Shown: in pieces, positions 1 through 8,814 of the stretch
Layout of the letters: each line of letters opens with the position of its first letter
How positions within the stretch are numbered: the stretch's first letter is position 1
Source: Leifsonia sp. TF02-11
GTDB taxonomy: Bacteria; Actinomycetota; Actinomycetes; Actinomycetales; Microbacteriaceae
Assembly: GCF_017565305.1 (NCBI RefSeq)
Contig: NZ_JAGEKP010000003.1
Span: 434,001-498,000 of the forward strand
DNA: 64,000 nucleotides
Direction: 5' to 3'
Position numbers and translations under genes: made by a program
The notes under the pieces: model-generated
Told to the model about the DNA's origin: nothing
Seen by the model: the letters and a program-made list of their open reading frames with translations, nothing else
The model's database searches: none

Positions 1-38
1 TCGTAGCGGGCGGGGTCGGCGACGAAAGCTGGGGGCAT
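1..38 (-). CDS. Partial N-terminus, possible aldo/keto reductase
   Basis: Only the first 12 codons of a minus-strand gene are visible, starting at the ATG at 38..36 and running off the left edge. They read MPPAFVADPARY. That opening resembles actinobacterial aldo/keto reductases of the YghZ/GpR type, which often begin with VADPxRYD just before the first beta strand. The assignment rests on memory of the family and on very few residues. The gene is divergent from the LtrA-family gene that starts 43 bases away. Confidence 0.3.
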   Translation of the reverse strand, partial: MPPAFVADPARY

Positions 39-80
39 GGGCACCAGCCTAGGGCGCGCGGTCGGCACTACCTTTGTCGT

Positions 81-1250
81 GTGAGCGGGGCGACGGGAGG
101 CCGGATCGCGCGGGTCGCATCGCGCGTGTCCACGATGGAGCTGCTGTTCGACCTCGTCTTCGTCTTCACGATCGGCCAGCTGACCGCTGTCATCGTGACC
201 GACCCCGGCGTGGAGTCCGTGCTCCGCTCGGCGGCGATCCTCGCCGTCGTCTGGTGGATGTACGACGCCTTCGCGTGGCTCACCAACCAGGCGGTGCCCG
301 ACACCGCGGCGGTCCGCCTGCTGTTGATCGCGGCAATGGCGGCCTTCCTCGTGCTGTCGCTCGCGATCCCCGACGTGTTCACCGGCTCGGGCATCCTCTT
401 CGGAGTCGCGTATCTGGCGGTGGTCGTCATCCACGCCGGACTGTTCATCGCGCGCGGTGGTCGCGAATCGGTGCGCGTGATGCTGCACGTCGGCCCGCTC
501 AACGTCATCGCCGCTCTGCTGATCATCGCCTCCGGGTTCGCGACCGGCTGGCTGGAGTGGGCGCTGTTCCTCGCGCCGCTCGTGCTCTTCCTGGTCTCGG
601 GGCTCGTCGCCAGGGCCGACCCGTTCGCGATCTCCGCGTCGCACTTCGTCGAGCGCCACGGTCTCCTCATGATCATCGCGTTCGGCGAATCGATCGTCTC
701 GGTCGGGGCCGGGCTGACGGCCTCCGGGATCTCGGCGCAGGTCGTGCTCGGCGCGATCGCCACCGTCGCGATGGTGGCCGCGCTCTGGTGGTGCTACTTT
801 TCGGGCGATGATTCCCGGGCCGAGCATGCACTGGGGTCGCTCCCGCGCCGCGGCGGCACGACGCTCGCGCTCACCGCGTACTACCTCGCGCACTTCGTGA
901 TGCTATTCGGCCTGGTCGGGGTCGCTGCGGGCCTCCATCTCGCCCTGGAGGATGCCTTCGCCCCCGCGTCGCCCGCCGCATCGTTGCTGCTCGCCGGCGG
1001 CGTCGCCGTCTACCTCGTCGGGGACGCCGAGTACCGGCGCGAGCTCCGGCTCGGTCCGTGGGGGTTCCGGTTCGCCGGCGCGGCAGCGAGTCTGTGTGTC
1101 GGCCTCCTCGCCGCGTGGATGGTCCCCAGGAGTGCTGGCGGACTGCCAGGGCTCGCGCTGATCGGCGCGCTCCTCGCCGTCGTCGTGCTCGTGCTGGTGG
1201 CGGAACGGCCCCGGCGCACTGAGAGGCAGGGCCAACGTCGGCGCCCCTGA
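81..1250 (+). CDS. Low temperature requirement protein A (LtrA) family membrane protein
   Basis: This 389-residue protein opens with the LtrA family signature around residues 15-35 (STMELLFDLVFVFTIGQL). About ten hydrophobic membrane segments follow, which is the usual LtrA architecture and length. LtrA was named for growth of Listeria at low temperature; its biochemical activity is unknown. A second conserved block near residues 190-215 (HFVERHGLLMIIAFGESIVS) is also typical. The start is the GTG at 81. The next gene begins 15 bases after the stop, so the two may be co-transcribed. Confidence 0.85.
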   Translation: MSGATGGRIARVASRVSTMELLFDLVFVFTIGQLTAVIVTDPGVESVLRSAAILAVVWWMYDAFAWLTNQAVPDTAAVRLLLIAAMAAFLVLSLAIPDVFTGSGILFGVAYLAVVVIHAGLFIARGGRESVRVMLHVGPLNVIAALLIIASGFATGWLEWALFLAPLVLFLVSGLVARADPFAISASHFVERHGLLMIIAFGESIVSVGAGLTASGISAQVVLGAIATVAMVAALWWCYFSGDDSRAEHALGSLPRRGGTTLALTAYYLAHFVMLFGLVGVAAGLHLALEDAFAPASPAASLLLAGGVAVYLVGDAEYRRELRLGPWGFRFAGAAASLCVGLLAAWMVPRSAGGLPGLALIGALLAVVVLVLVAERPRRTERQGQRRRP

Positions 1251-1264
1251 GTAGCATGCGTGCC

Positions 1265-2209
1265 ATGGACACCATCGAGTGGCTCCTCGACTCCGATCCG
1301 AGCATCCGCTGGCAGGTGCTGCGCGATCTGGCCGGTGCGTCCGACGAGACCGTCATCGCCGAACGTGACCGCGTGGCCACCGAAGGCTGGGGCGCGCACC
1401 TGCTCGACCTGCAGGGTCCGGACGGCACCTGGGACGGCGGCGTCTACCGCCCGGGCTGGGCGCAGGAGGACCGGCCGTTCTTCGACGCGTGGACCGCGAC
1501 CCACTTCGTCCTCCAGCAGCTCGTCGCGTTCGGCGTCGACCCCCGTCACCCGCGAGCCATCGAGGCCGTGTCGCACGTGCGCGACCACGTGCGCTGGGAT
1601 CACGCGGGCGAACCGTACTTCGAGGGGGAGACCGAGCCCTGCATCAACGGCGTGGTCCTCTCGGCCGCGGCCTACTTCGGGCAGGACGGTTCTCGCGTCG
1701 CCGCCACGTTGGCCGCCGATCGGCTGGGCGACGGCGCCTGGAACTGCTGGGCCGAGTACGGCGCCCGGGTGTCGTCGTTCCACACGACGATCTGCGCGGT
1801 CGAGGGACTCGCGGCCTGGGTCGCGACCGGGCGCGCCGACGATGCGGCGGCCGACGCCCTGCTGACGGGCGAGGAGTACCTCCTCGAGCGCCGGCTCTTC
1901 CGCCGGCTGACCACGGGCGCCGTCGCCGACCCGCGGATGACCCTGCTGAGCAATCCGGTGCGCTGGTTCCATGACATCCTGCGCGGGCTCGAACACTTCC
2001 GCACCGTCGACCGCAGGGACCCCCGGCTCGAGGAGGCCGTGGAGCTGCTGCGGTCGAAAGCCGACGCCGACGGCCGCTGGAACCTGGAGAACCGGCACGA
2101 GGGTCCGGTCTGGCTCGACTTCGGCGACAACGAGGGCATGCCGAGCCGCTGGGTCACGCTGCGCGCCCTGCGCGTCATGCGGTGGTGGGATGCCGCCTCT
2201 GGGGGCTGA
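1265..2209 (+). CDS. Squalene-cyclase/prenyltransferase-like repeat protein
   Basis: A soluble protein of 314 residues without signal peptide. It contains several QW-like repeats (GPDGTWDGG, GDGAWNCW, DADGRWNLE) of the kind found in terpene-cyclase alpha-toroid folds, and an N-terminus (MDTIEWLLDSDPSIRWQVLR) common to short actinobacterial proteins annotated as squalene cyclase. The DxDD motif of true class II cyclases is not visible, so catalysis is doubtful. I chose the ATG at 1265 over the one three codons upstream because family members begin at MDTIEW. The substrate is unknown. Confidence 0.65.
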   Translation: MDTIEWLLDSDPSIRWQVLRDLAGASDETVIAERDRVATEGWGAHLLDLQGPDGTWDGGVYRPGWAQEDRPFFDAWTATHFVLQQLVAFGVDPRHPRAIEAVSHVRDHVRWDHAGEPYFEGETEPCINGVVLSAAAYFGQDGSRVAATLAADRLGDGAWNCWAEYGARVSSFHTTICAVEGLAAWVATGRADDAAADALLTGEEYLLERRLFRRLTTGAVADPRMTLLSNPVRWFHDILRGLEHFRTVDRRDPRLEEAVELLRSKADADGRWNLENRHEGPVWLDFGDNEGMPSRWVTLRALRVMRWWDAASGG

Positions 2210-2224
2210 ACGTCGCCGCGGGGC

Positions 2225-3415
2225 TCACGCCTCGACCAGCGGCTCCTTCGGTAGGCGGCGCACCTTCTGGCGGCGCTTGCGGCGGTCGGGGATCATCGAC
2301 CGCATCTCCTCCAGCTTGCCGAAGCAGAGCAGACGGTCGCCTGCCTGAAGCTCGACGCCGCTGCGCGGGTTCGGGATGACCGTCGCGCCGCGGTGCAGGG
2401 TCAGCACTGTGATGTCGCGGTCCCAGAGGCCGGACTCCTTGATCGTCTTGCCCACGAGGTCCGCGTTGCCGTGCACGAGCAGCTCGGCGACACCGTAGCC
2501 GCGGGAGACGCTCAGCCGCTGGCGCACGTCGATCTCGGGGAAGGCGACCTGGTTGTCGATGAAGTCGATGATCGCGCCGGCGACGTCGAGTCCGGTGGCG
2601 CGCTCGATGCCTTCGAGGCCGGGGGAGGAGTTGACCTCCATGACCAGCGGGCCGTCGTGCCCTTCGAGCATGTCGACGCCGGCGACGCGGAGGCCCATGA
2701 TCTGCGCGGAGCGCACGGCGGCCTCCTCGTACTCGGGGGTCAGCTCCACCTTCTCGACGGTGCCGCCGCGGTGCACGTTGGAGCGGAACTCGTCACCGCT
2801 CGCCACTCGGCGCATCGCCGCGACGACCCGGTCGCCGACGACGAGGGCGCGGATGTCGCGGCCGCGGCTCTCCGCGATGAAGCTCTGGATGAGCACGTTC
2901 TGCTTCGTCGAGTGCAGGGTCTCGACGATCGACTCCGCGATCTTCGCCTCCGGCGCGAGGATGACCCCGATGCCCTGGGTGCCCTCCAGCAGCTTGATGA
3001 CGACAGGCGCGCCGCCCACCTGCTCGATCGCCATGCGCACGTCGGCGCGGCTGTTCACGAACGTGGTCGCCGGCATCCCGATGTTGTGGCGGGAGAGGAT
3101 CTGGTTGGCGCGCAGCTTGTCGCGGGAGTTGGTGATCCCGTTGGCCGTGTTCGGGGTGTACACGTCCATCTGCTCGAACTGCCGCACGACGGCGGTGCCG
3201 TAGTACGTGATCGAGTTGCCGATGCGGGGCAGCACCGCATCGTAGTCCGACAGCAGCCGGCCGCGGTACTGCAGGTCCGGCTCGTCCCCGGAGAGGTCGA
3301 TCGCGAACCGCAGGGTGTTGAGCACCTTGACCGTGTGGCCGCGATCCCGCGCGGCGGCACGCAGGCGCTGGGTCGAGTACGCGTGCGGAGCGCGGGAGAG
3401 GATGGCGAGCTTCAT
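2225..3415 (-). CDS. RimK-family ATP-grasp ligase with C-terminal TrkA-C-like domain
   Basis: The 396-residue protein begins MKLAILSRAPHAYSTQRL. An ATP-grasp core covers roughly residues 95-290, with the ATP-binding stretch PVVIKLLEGTQGIGVI, QSFIAESRGRDIRALVV and the metal-binding EVNSSPGLEGIE. RimK enzymes add glutamate to protein or cofactor C-termini. The last ~90 residues (GNADLVGKTI, ELQAGDRLLCFG) look like a TrkA-C ligand-binding domain, an extension seen in many RimK homologues that may sense a small molecule. The gene is divergent from the RimB-like protease gene, with only 25 bases between the start codons. Confidence 0.88.
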   Translation of the reverse strand: MKLAILSRAPHAYSTQRLRAAARDRGHTVKVLNTLRFAIDLSGDEPDLQYRGRLLSDYDAVLPRIGNSITYYGTAVVRQFEQMDVYTPNTANGITNSRDKLRANQILSRHNIGMPATTFVNSRADVRMAIEQVGGAPVVIKLLEGTQGIGVILAPEAKIAESIVETLHSTKQNVLIQSFIAESRGRDIRALVVGDRVVAAMRRVASGDEFRSNVHRGGTVEKVELTPEYEEAAVRSAQIMGLRVAGVDMLEGHDGPLVMEVNSSPGLEGIERATGLDVAGAIIDFIDNQVAFPEIDVRQRLSVSRGYGVAELLVHGNADLVGKTIKESGLWDRDITVLTLHRGATVIPNPRSGVELQAGDRLLCFGKLEEMRSMIPDRRKRRQKVRRLPKEPLVEA

Positions 3416-3440
3416 CGATGGATCCTGCAAAGATAGGGGG

Positions 3441-3917
3441 ATGGCCGGTGACCTCCATTCAAACACCCTGGTGGTGGGGTGGCGTGAATGGGCGAGCCTG
3501 CCCAGCATCGGCATTCCGTGGATCAAAGTCAAGATCGACACCGGGGCGCGCAGCTCGGCGCTGCACGCGTTCGATCTGGAGGAGCTGTCGGGTGACCGCG
3601 TGCGCTTCACGGTGCACCCCTGGCAGGACGCCGACACCGACGCCACCATCGTCGAGCGCCCCATCCACGACCGCCGGGTCGTCCGCAGTTCGTCCGGCCA
3701 CACCGAGGAGCGGATCGTGGTGCTCCTGGAGCTGTCGCTGGGCAAGGAGGCCGTGCTCGCCGAGACCACCCTGAGCAACCGCGACCAGATGGGGTTCCGC
3801 ATGCTCGTCGGCCGGGAGGCCCTCCGCCAGGGCTTCGTCGTCGACCCCGGCCGGTCGTTCCTCGCGGGGCGGGCGCCGCGGGAGGTGCGCCGCCGCAACC
3901 GCGGGCGCTCGGTGTAG
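3441..3917 (+). CDS. RimB-like retropepsin-type protease (PF05618 family)
   Basis: The protein has 158 residues. The conserved block VGWREWASLPSIGIPWIKVK leads into DTGARSSALHA at residues 33-43, an aspartic-protease-like DTG motif. In proteobacteria the RimB member of this family is a retropepsin-like protease working with the glutamate ligase RimK, and the older name is ATP-dependent zinc protease. Pairing with a divergent RimK-type gene fits that relationship, although the target is not known here. The ATG at 3441 follows AGATAGGGGG at short spacing. The MFS gene begins 3 bases after the stop. Confidence 0.82.
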   Translation: MAGDLHSNTLVVGWREWASLPSIGIPWIKVKIDTGARSSALHAFDLEELSGDRVRFTVHPWQDADTDATIVERPIHDRRVVRSSSGHTEERIVVLLELSLGKEAVLAETTLSNRDQMGFRMLVGREALRQGFVVDPGRSFLAGRAPREVRRRNRGRSV

Positions 3918-3920
3918 CGG

Positions 3921-5324
3921 GTGGTTCGCACCGCCGTCTCGTTCAGCCGCGGCCTCGCGCTGCTGGTGGCCGCGACGTTCTTCATGGAGAACCTCGACGG
4001 CACGATCATCCAGACCGCCGCGCCGACCATGGCGCGCGAGTTCGGGGTCGCCCCCGCCGACGTGAGCGTCGCGATGGTCGCGTACCTTCTGGCCGTCGCC
4101 GCCGGCATCCCGGCGACCGGCTGGCTGTCCAGGCGTCTGGGCATCCGTCCGGTGCTGATCACGGCGATCATCGTCTTCACCGTCGCGTCCCTGCTGTGCG
4201 CGTTCGCGCCCTCCCTCACGCTGCTGACCATCGCCCGGGTGCTGCAGGGCATCGGCGGCGCGCTCATGGTGCCGGTCGGCCGGCTCGCGGTGCTGCGCGA
4301 CATCGACCCTGTCGACCTTCTCGACGCGATCGCCTATCTGACCTGGCCCGCCCTGATCGCGCCGGTGATCGCCCCCGCGCTCGGCGGCATCCTCTCGGAC
4401 ACGATCGGGTGGCGCTGGATCTTCCTGATCAACCTCCCGCTCGGGCTCGCGGCGTTCGTCGCGGGACTCGTGCTGGTGCCGCGCACGTCGCGGGAGCCGG
4501 CGCTGCGCTTCGACGGGCGGGGCTATGCCGCGATCGCGCTCGCGCTGGTGCTGCTGACCGCGGGGGCGGAGGGGCTGAGCGCCGAGGACGCCCGGTTCCA
4601 GCTCGCCGGCGGGGCCGCGATCCTGGTCGCGATCGCCGTCGGCTGGGTCGCCATCGCCTCCTCGCGCGGCAGGGAGCACGCGCTTTTCGACTGGAGCGTT
4701 CTGCGCCTGCACTCCTTCCGCGCCGGCAACATCAGCGGCGGCGTGTACCGCATGATCATCACGGGGGCGCCGTTCCTCTTCACGCTGCTCTTTCAGCTCG
4801 CCTACGGGTGGAGCGCGACGGTCGCGGGTCTCACGGTCATCGCGATCTTCGTCGGAAACCTCGCGATCAAGCCGTTCACGACACCGCTCATCCGGAGGTT
4901 CGGCTTCCGCACCGTGCTGATCTGGTCGAACCTGCTCGGCATGCTGGTGCTGGCCGCGTTCGTCGGCATCGGGCCCGCCGCACCGCTTCCTGTGCTGCTC
5001 GGATTGCTGGTGGCGAGCGGCGTCTTCCGGTCGATCGGCTTCAGCGCGTACAACACGCTGCAGTTCGCTGACGTCGAGGCGACGGACACGAACAACGCGA
5101 ACACGCTCGCCTCCGCACTGCAGCAGGTCGCGACCGCGCTGGGCCTGGCGGTGGTGGCGGTGTTCGTGCGCGCCTCCACCGCGGTGTCGGAGGGCGTCAC
5201 CGGTTCACCGCTGCCGGGCTACCACTGGGCGTTCGCGCTCGCGGCGGCTCTGCTGCTGATCCCGCTCGTCGGCGCCGTGCTGCTGCCGCACGACGCGGGC
5301 GCTCGCGCCACCGCCCGCCGCTGA
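3921..5324 (+). CDS. MFS transporter, DHA2 (EmrB/QacA) type
   Basis: A 467-residue integral membrane protein with about 14 hydrophobic segments. The start region MENLDGTIIQTAAPTMAREF is the typical first helix of DHA2 drug:proton antiporters, and the motif C-like stretch PALGGILSDTIGWRWIF lies near residue 155. It probably exports hydrophobic compounds; the substrate cannot be inferred. The GTG start at 3921 follows the protease stop by 3 bases, so translation is probably coupled. A palindromic repeat lies 24 bases downstream. Confidence 0.88.
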   Translation: MVRTAVSFSRGLALLVAATFFMENLDGTIIQTAAPTMAREFGVAPADVSVAMVAYLLAVAAGIPATGWLSRRLGIRPVLITAIIVFTVASLLCAFAPSLTLLTIARVLQGIGGALMVPVGRLAVLRDIDPVDLLDAIAYLTWPALIAPVIAPALGGILSDTIGWRWIFLINLPLGLAAFVAGLVLVPRTSREPALRFDGRGYAAIALALVLLTAGAEGLSAEDARFQLAGGAAILVAIAVGWVAIASSRGREHALFDWSVLRLHSFRAGNISGGVYRMIITGAPFLFTLLFQLAYGWSATVAGLTVIAIFVGNLAIKPFTTPLIRRFGFRTVLIWSNLLGMLVLAAFVGIGPAAPLPVLLGLLVASGVFRSIGFSAYNTLQFADVEATDTNNANTLASALQQVATALGLAVVAVFVRASTAVSEGVTGSPLPGYHWAFALAAALLLIPLVGAVLLPHDAGARATARR

Positions 5325-5347
5325 GCGCCGCCACCCCGAATAGACCG

Positions 5348-5406
5348 CCGAGGGGCACGTCGTTGTCCCTTTCGGCGCTCGAGGGGGACAACAACGTGCC
5401 CTTCGG
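5348..5406. repeat. 59-bp palindromic repeat, copy 1
   Basis: Two 27-base arms (5348-5374 and 5380-5406) enclose a 5-base loop. The left arm starts CCGAGGGGCACGTCGTTGTC and ends CCTTTCG; the right arm starts CGAGGGGGACAAC. It sits between the 3' ends of two convergent genes, so it could act as a transcription terminator, but it also recurs at four other places (5585, 25620, 27942, 30079). Its inner half is asymmetric (TTTCG against CCTCG), which gives the unit an orientation. Confidence 0.9.
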
Positions 5407-5415
5407 CGGAGAAGT

Positions 5416-5520
5416 TCAGCGGAGGCGCTCCTCCTCCTGGCGTTCGAGGCGGTCCTTCTCGGCGTCCTTCGCCTCCTGCTCCTTCTGGATCTCCTCTTCG
5501 CGAGGCGTCTTGTTCGTCAC
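5416..5520 (-). CDS. 34-residue highly charged small protein
   Basis: This short minus-strand gene starts at the GTG at 5520 behind a good ribosome binding site (GGAGGAGCGAC) and ends at a TGA at 5416. The product begins VTNKTPREEEIQKEQEAKDA and is almost entirely Glu, Lys, Arg, Asp and Gln, predicted as a single helix. Similar tiny charged proteins occur in related actinobacteria as conserved hypotheticals, as far as I recall. The gene lies exactly between palindromic repeat copies 1 and 2. Function unknown. Confidence 0.6.
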   Translation of the reverse strand: MTNKTPREEEIQKEQEAKDAEKDRLERQEEERLR

Positions 5521-5584
5521 GTCGCTCCTCCATCCTCTGTCGTTGGCAGGAGCCTACGCCGCCGCTTCCACCCCGACCAGGCCG

Positions 5585-5643
5585 CCGAGGGGCACGTTGT
5601 TGTCCCCCTCGAACGCCGAAAGGGACAACAACGTGCCCTTCGG
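5585..5643. repeat. 59-bp palindromic repeat, copy 2 (inverted relative to copy 1)
   Basis: Arms at 5585-5611 and 5617-5643 enclose a 5-base loop. Here the left arm ends CCCCTCG and the right arm begins CGAAAGGG, the mirror of copy 1. The two copies therefore face each other in opposite orientation around the 34-residue gene. It lies 15 bases after the TetR stop codon. Confidence 0.9.
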
Positions 5644-5658
5644 GGATGGGGTGTGTGC

Positions 5659-6243
5659 TCAGGCGGGGCGCGGGCCGAGCGTGAGGTCGACGAGGCGCTC
5701 CGGGAGGCCGGGGTCGCGTGGCGTGCGTGCCAGTGCGCGCAGCATGATCGCGCCGATGAGCGTCTCGCTGACCTCGTCGACGGGGAGGTCGGCCCGCACT
5801 TCTCCGGAGTCGCGGGCGGCCCGGAGCCGCGGCGCGAAGAGCCGCGGGTCGGCGAGCGACTCGCGCAGCCGCTGGGCCACCTCGGCGTTCTCGGAGGCGG
5901 CCGCGATCAGGGAGCGGAACAGTCCTTCCCCCGTCGGGCTGTCGAGCACACCCTCCACCCCCGCGAGCCACGCGATGAGATCGGCGCGGAGGTCACCGGT
6001 GTCGGGCACGGCGAAGCGGTCGGGCAGCAGCATCCCCTCGAGGAGGCAGTCTGCGATCAGGGCGCTCTTGCCGGGCCACCACCGGTAGACGGTCTGCTTG
6101 CCGACGCCGGCGCGCGCGGCGATGCCCTCGATGCTGAGGTGGTCGTAGCCGCGCTCGGCGAAGAGCGCCGCCGTCGCCTCGAGGATGGCGACACGTGCCG
6201 CTTCGCTGCGCACCGCTCCCCGTCGACCTTCAGGCATGCTCAC
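5659..6243 (-). CDS. TetR/AcrR family transcriptional regulator
   Basis: A 194-residue protein with an N-terminal helix-turn-helix at about residues 30-60 (LSIEGIAARAGVGKQTVYRW), the classic TetR DNA-binding unit. The C-terminal ligand-binding domain (DLRADLIAWLAGVEGVL and following) is of the TetR_C type seen beside exporters. It is divergent from the MMPL exporter at 6312, with a palindrome between them, so it probably represses that exporter and itself. The start is the GTG at 6243; an ATG two codons later (6237) is possible. Confidence 0.88.
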   Translation of the reverse strand: MSMPEGRRGAVRSEAARVAILEATAALFAERGYDHLSIEGIAARAGVGKQTVYRWWPGKSALIADCLLEGMLLPDRFAVPDTGDLRADLIAWLAGVEGVLDSPTGEGLFRSLIAAASENAEVAQRLRESLADPRLFAPRLRAARDSGEVRADLPVDEVSETLIGAIMLRALARTPRDPGLPERLVDLTLGPRPA

Positions 6244-6257
6244 AGCCTACATACATT

Positions 6258-6275
6258 CAACGAGACGGACCGTTG
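6258..6275. promoter_or_regulatory. Candidate TetR operator between regulator and MMPL exporter
   Basis: CAACG at 6258-6262 and CGTTG at 6271-6275 form an inverted repeat, and a second perfect palindrome, ACGGACCGT, lies inside it at 6265-6273. It stands 15 bases upstream of the TetR start and about 37 bases upstream of the MMPL start. That position and symmetry suit autoregulation and repression of the exporter. This is inference from sequence symmetry only. Confidence 0.5.
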
Positions 6276-6311
6276 CGTATTCTTTTCGCCGGGATGTCGA
6301 AAGGACCGCAC

Positions 6312-8804
6312 ATGGCCGAACTGCTCTACCGCCTCGGGAAGTTCTCGGCGCGCCGCGCCTGGACCGTGATCGTGGCGTGGCTCGCGGTGCTCGGCATCGC
6401 CGTCGTCGGCTTCCTCATCGGGTTCAAGGGCCTGACCACCTCCTTCGACATCCCCGGCACTGCGGCGGGCGCGGTGGTCGACGAGCTCACCCACAAGCTG
6501 CCCGACTACGCAGGAGCGTCGGGCACCGTCGTGTTCCGCGCCGACGACGTGTCGGCCCTCACCGACACGCAGAAGAAGGGCATCAGCTCCCTCATCGCCG
6601 GTGCCGACGGCCTCCCGGACGTCTCCGCCGTGATCGACCCGTTCTCCACGGAGGCCGAGCGCGCGGCGCAGCAGACCAAGGTCACCGATGGCCAGGCGCA
6701 GCTCACAGCCGGCCAGGCGCAGCTCGACGCGGCGAAGGCCCAGCTGACCGCGGGCCAGCAGCAGTTGGACGCCGCGAAGGCGCAGCTGGACGCGGCCCCG
6801 GCGGGGAGCATGCCGGCCGCGCAGCAGGCCGCCGCGCAAGCGCAGCTCGCCGCGCAGCAGAAGACCATCGACGACGGGCTCGCGCAGCTCGCCACCCAGC
6901 AGACGAAGCTCACCGCCCAGCAGAAGCAGCTCGATCAGGGCGCGGAGCTGCTGACACTCTCCAAGAACATCCGGATGGTCTCGTCCGACGGCTCGACCGC
7001 GCTCGTCAACGTCGCGTTCACCAAGCCGCGGCTCGAGCTCTCCGAGACCTCCAAGCAGGCGGTCATCGACCACTTCGAGTCCACGCCGATCGACGGCGTC
7101 ACCGTGTCGTTCTCCACCGACATCGCCCAGGGCGTCCCGCAGATCGTCGGGGTCGGCGAGGCCGTCGGCGTCGTCTTCGCCGCGATCGTCCTCATCGTCG
7201 TGCTCGGCTCGGTCGTGGCCGCAGCGCTGCCGATCGTCACCGCACTCTTCGGCGTGGCGGTGGCGGCGCTCGGCTCGCTGGCGTTCTCGGGCGTCGTCGA
7301 CATGGCCTCCGTCACCCCGGTGCTCGCGATCATGCTCGGCCTCGCCGTCGGGATCGACTACTCCCTGTTCATCGTCAACCGCCACCGCAAGCAGCTGCTG
7401 GAGGGCGCGGAGCCGCGGGAGTCCATCGGCCTCGCCAACGGCACCTCCGGCAACGCGGTCGTCTTCGCGGGCACCACGGTTGTCGTCGCCCTGCTGGCAC
7501 TCAACGTCACCGGCGTGCCCTTCCTCGGCCTGATGGGAACCGTCGGCGCCATCGCGGTCGTGCTCGCGGTGCTGATCGCCGTCACCCTGACCCCCGCGAT
7601 CCTCGGGCTCCTGAAGCTGCGCGTGCTCAGTCGCCGCGCCCGCGCCAAGGTCGGCCAGGTGCACCACGACGACACCGCGGCCAAGCCGATGAAGACCTGG
7701 CGCGCGGTGGTCACCGCGGTCGGCGCCGCCATCGCGCTGCTGATCGTCGCCATCCCGGCACTGTCGATGCGCGTCGGCCTGCCCGACGGCTCCTCCGAAC
7801 CGGTCGGCTCGACGACGTACGAGGCGTTCACGGTCACCGAGAAGGCCTTCGGCGCCGGGACTACCGGCCCGCTGCTCGTCACGGCGACCGCGAAGGACGC
7901 GGTGGCGAAAGACGATGTCACCTCCGTGCAGCTCGACGTCGCGCGCGCCCTCAGCGAGCAGAAGGACGTCGTCGCCGTCGCGCCGATCGCGGTCTCCGAC
8001 GACCGCACACTGTTCGCATTCCAGGTCGTCCCGGAGGAAGGGCCGAACAGCGTCTCGACGGAGAACCTCGTCACCGCGCTGCGCGGTCTGGCGCCGATCG
8101 ATGGCACCTACCGGCTCGGCGTCTCCGGTCAGACCGCGATCAACCTCGACATCTCCGCGAACCTGGCGTCCGTGCTGCCGCTCTACCTCACGGTGGTCGT
8201 CGGGCTCTCGCTGCTCATCATGATCCTCGTGTTCCGGTCGATCCTGGTCCCACTGATCGCGACTGGAGGCTTCATCCTGTCGCTGTTCGCGACGTACGGC
8301 GCGATCACCGCCCTGTTCCAGTGGGGCTGGGGTGCCGACGCGCTCGGAATCCACACCGGCCCGATCCTGAGCTTCCTGCCGGTGATCCTGGTGGGGATCC
8401 TGTTCGGCCTCGCGATGGACTACCAGCTGTTCCTGGCCTCCGGGATGCGCGAGGCGTACGTGCACGGTGCGTCCGCGCGTCTCGCGGTCGTGAAGGGCTT
8501 CCGGGCCGGCCGTTCGGTGGTGATCGCCGCCGGGCTCATCATGATCTCGGTCTTCGGCGGCTTCATCTTCAGCGAGTCGACCATGATCCGCTCGATCGGA
8601 TTCGGCCTGGCCTTCGGTGTGCTCGTCGACGCGTTCGTCGTGCGCATGCTGCTCATGCCGGCGCTGATGCACCTGCTCGGCCGTTCGGCCTGGTGGCTGC
8701 CGAAGTGGCTCGACCGCATCATGCCCAACGTCGACGTCGAGGGCGCAGCCCTGGAGCGCCGCCACCACGCGCCAGCGGCCGCGCCCGACCCGGCGCGCGT
8801 CTAG
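6312..8804 (+). CDS. MMPL-family (RND-type) membrane exporter
   Basis: An 830-residue membrane protein with the two-fold RND layout: one membrane helix near residue 20, a large extracellular domain, five helices, then the same again. The extracellular domain holds an Ala/Gln-rich coiled-coil-like insertion around residues 115-215 (repeats of AQLDAAKAQL). The paired GxxxDY-type motifs GLAVGIDYSLFIV and GLAMDYQLFLA are diagnostic for the MMPL family. Relatives export lipids, siderophores or drugs; the substrate here is unknown. I chose the ATG at 6312 because GAAAGGA precedes it at ideal spacing; an ATG at 6294 is in frame. The divergent TetR gene likely controls it. Confidence 0.9.
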   Translation: MAELLYRLGKFSARRAWTVIVAWLAVLGIAVVGFLIGFKGLTTSFDIPGTAAGAVVDELTHKLPDYAGASGTVVFRADDVSALTDTQKKGISSLIAGADGLPDVSAVIDPFSTEAERAAQQTKVTDGQAQLTAGQAQLDAAKAQLTAGQQQLDAAKAQLDAAPAGSMPAAQQAAAQAQLAAQQKTIDDGLAQLATQQTKLTAQQKQLDQGAELLTLSKNIRMVSSDGSTALVNVAFTKPRLELSETSKQAVIDHFESTPIDGVTVSFSTDIAQGVPQIVGVGEAVGVVFAAIVLIVVLGSVVAAALPIVTALFGVAVAALGSLAFSGVVDMASVTPVLAIMLGLAVGIDYSLFIVNRHRKQLLEGAEPRESIGLANGTSGNAVVFAGTTVVVALLALNVTGVPFLGLMGTVGAIAVVLAVLIAVTLTPAILGLLKLRVLSRRARAKVGQVHHDDTAAKPMKTWRAVVTAVGAAIALLIVAIPALSMRVGLPDGSSEPVGSTTYEAFTVTEKAFGAGTTGPLLVTATAKDAVAKDDVTSVQLDVARALSEQKDVVAVAPIAVSDDRTLFAFQVVPEEGPNSVSTENLVTALRGLAPIDGTYRLGVSGQTAINLDISANLASVLPLYLTVVVGLSLLIMILVFRSILVPLIATGGFILSLFATYGAITALFQWGWGADALGIHTGPILSFLPVILVGILFGLAMDYQLFLASGMREAYVHGASARLAVVKGFRAGRSVVIAAGLIMISVFGGFIFSESTMIRSIGFGLAFGVLVDAFVVRMLLMPALMHLLGRSAWWLPKWLDRIMPNVDVEGAALERRHHAPAAAPDPARV

Positions 8805-8814
8805 CGCAGTAGCC

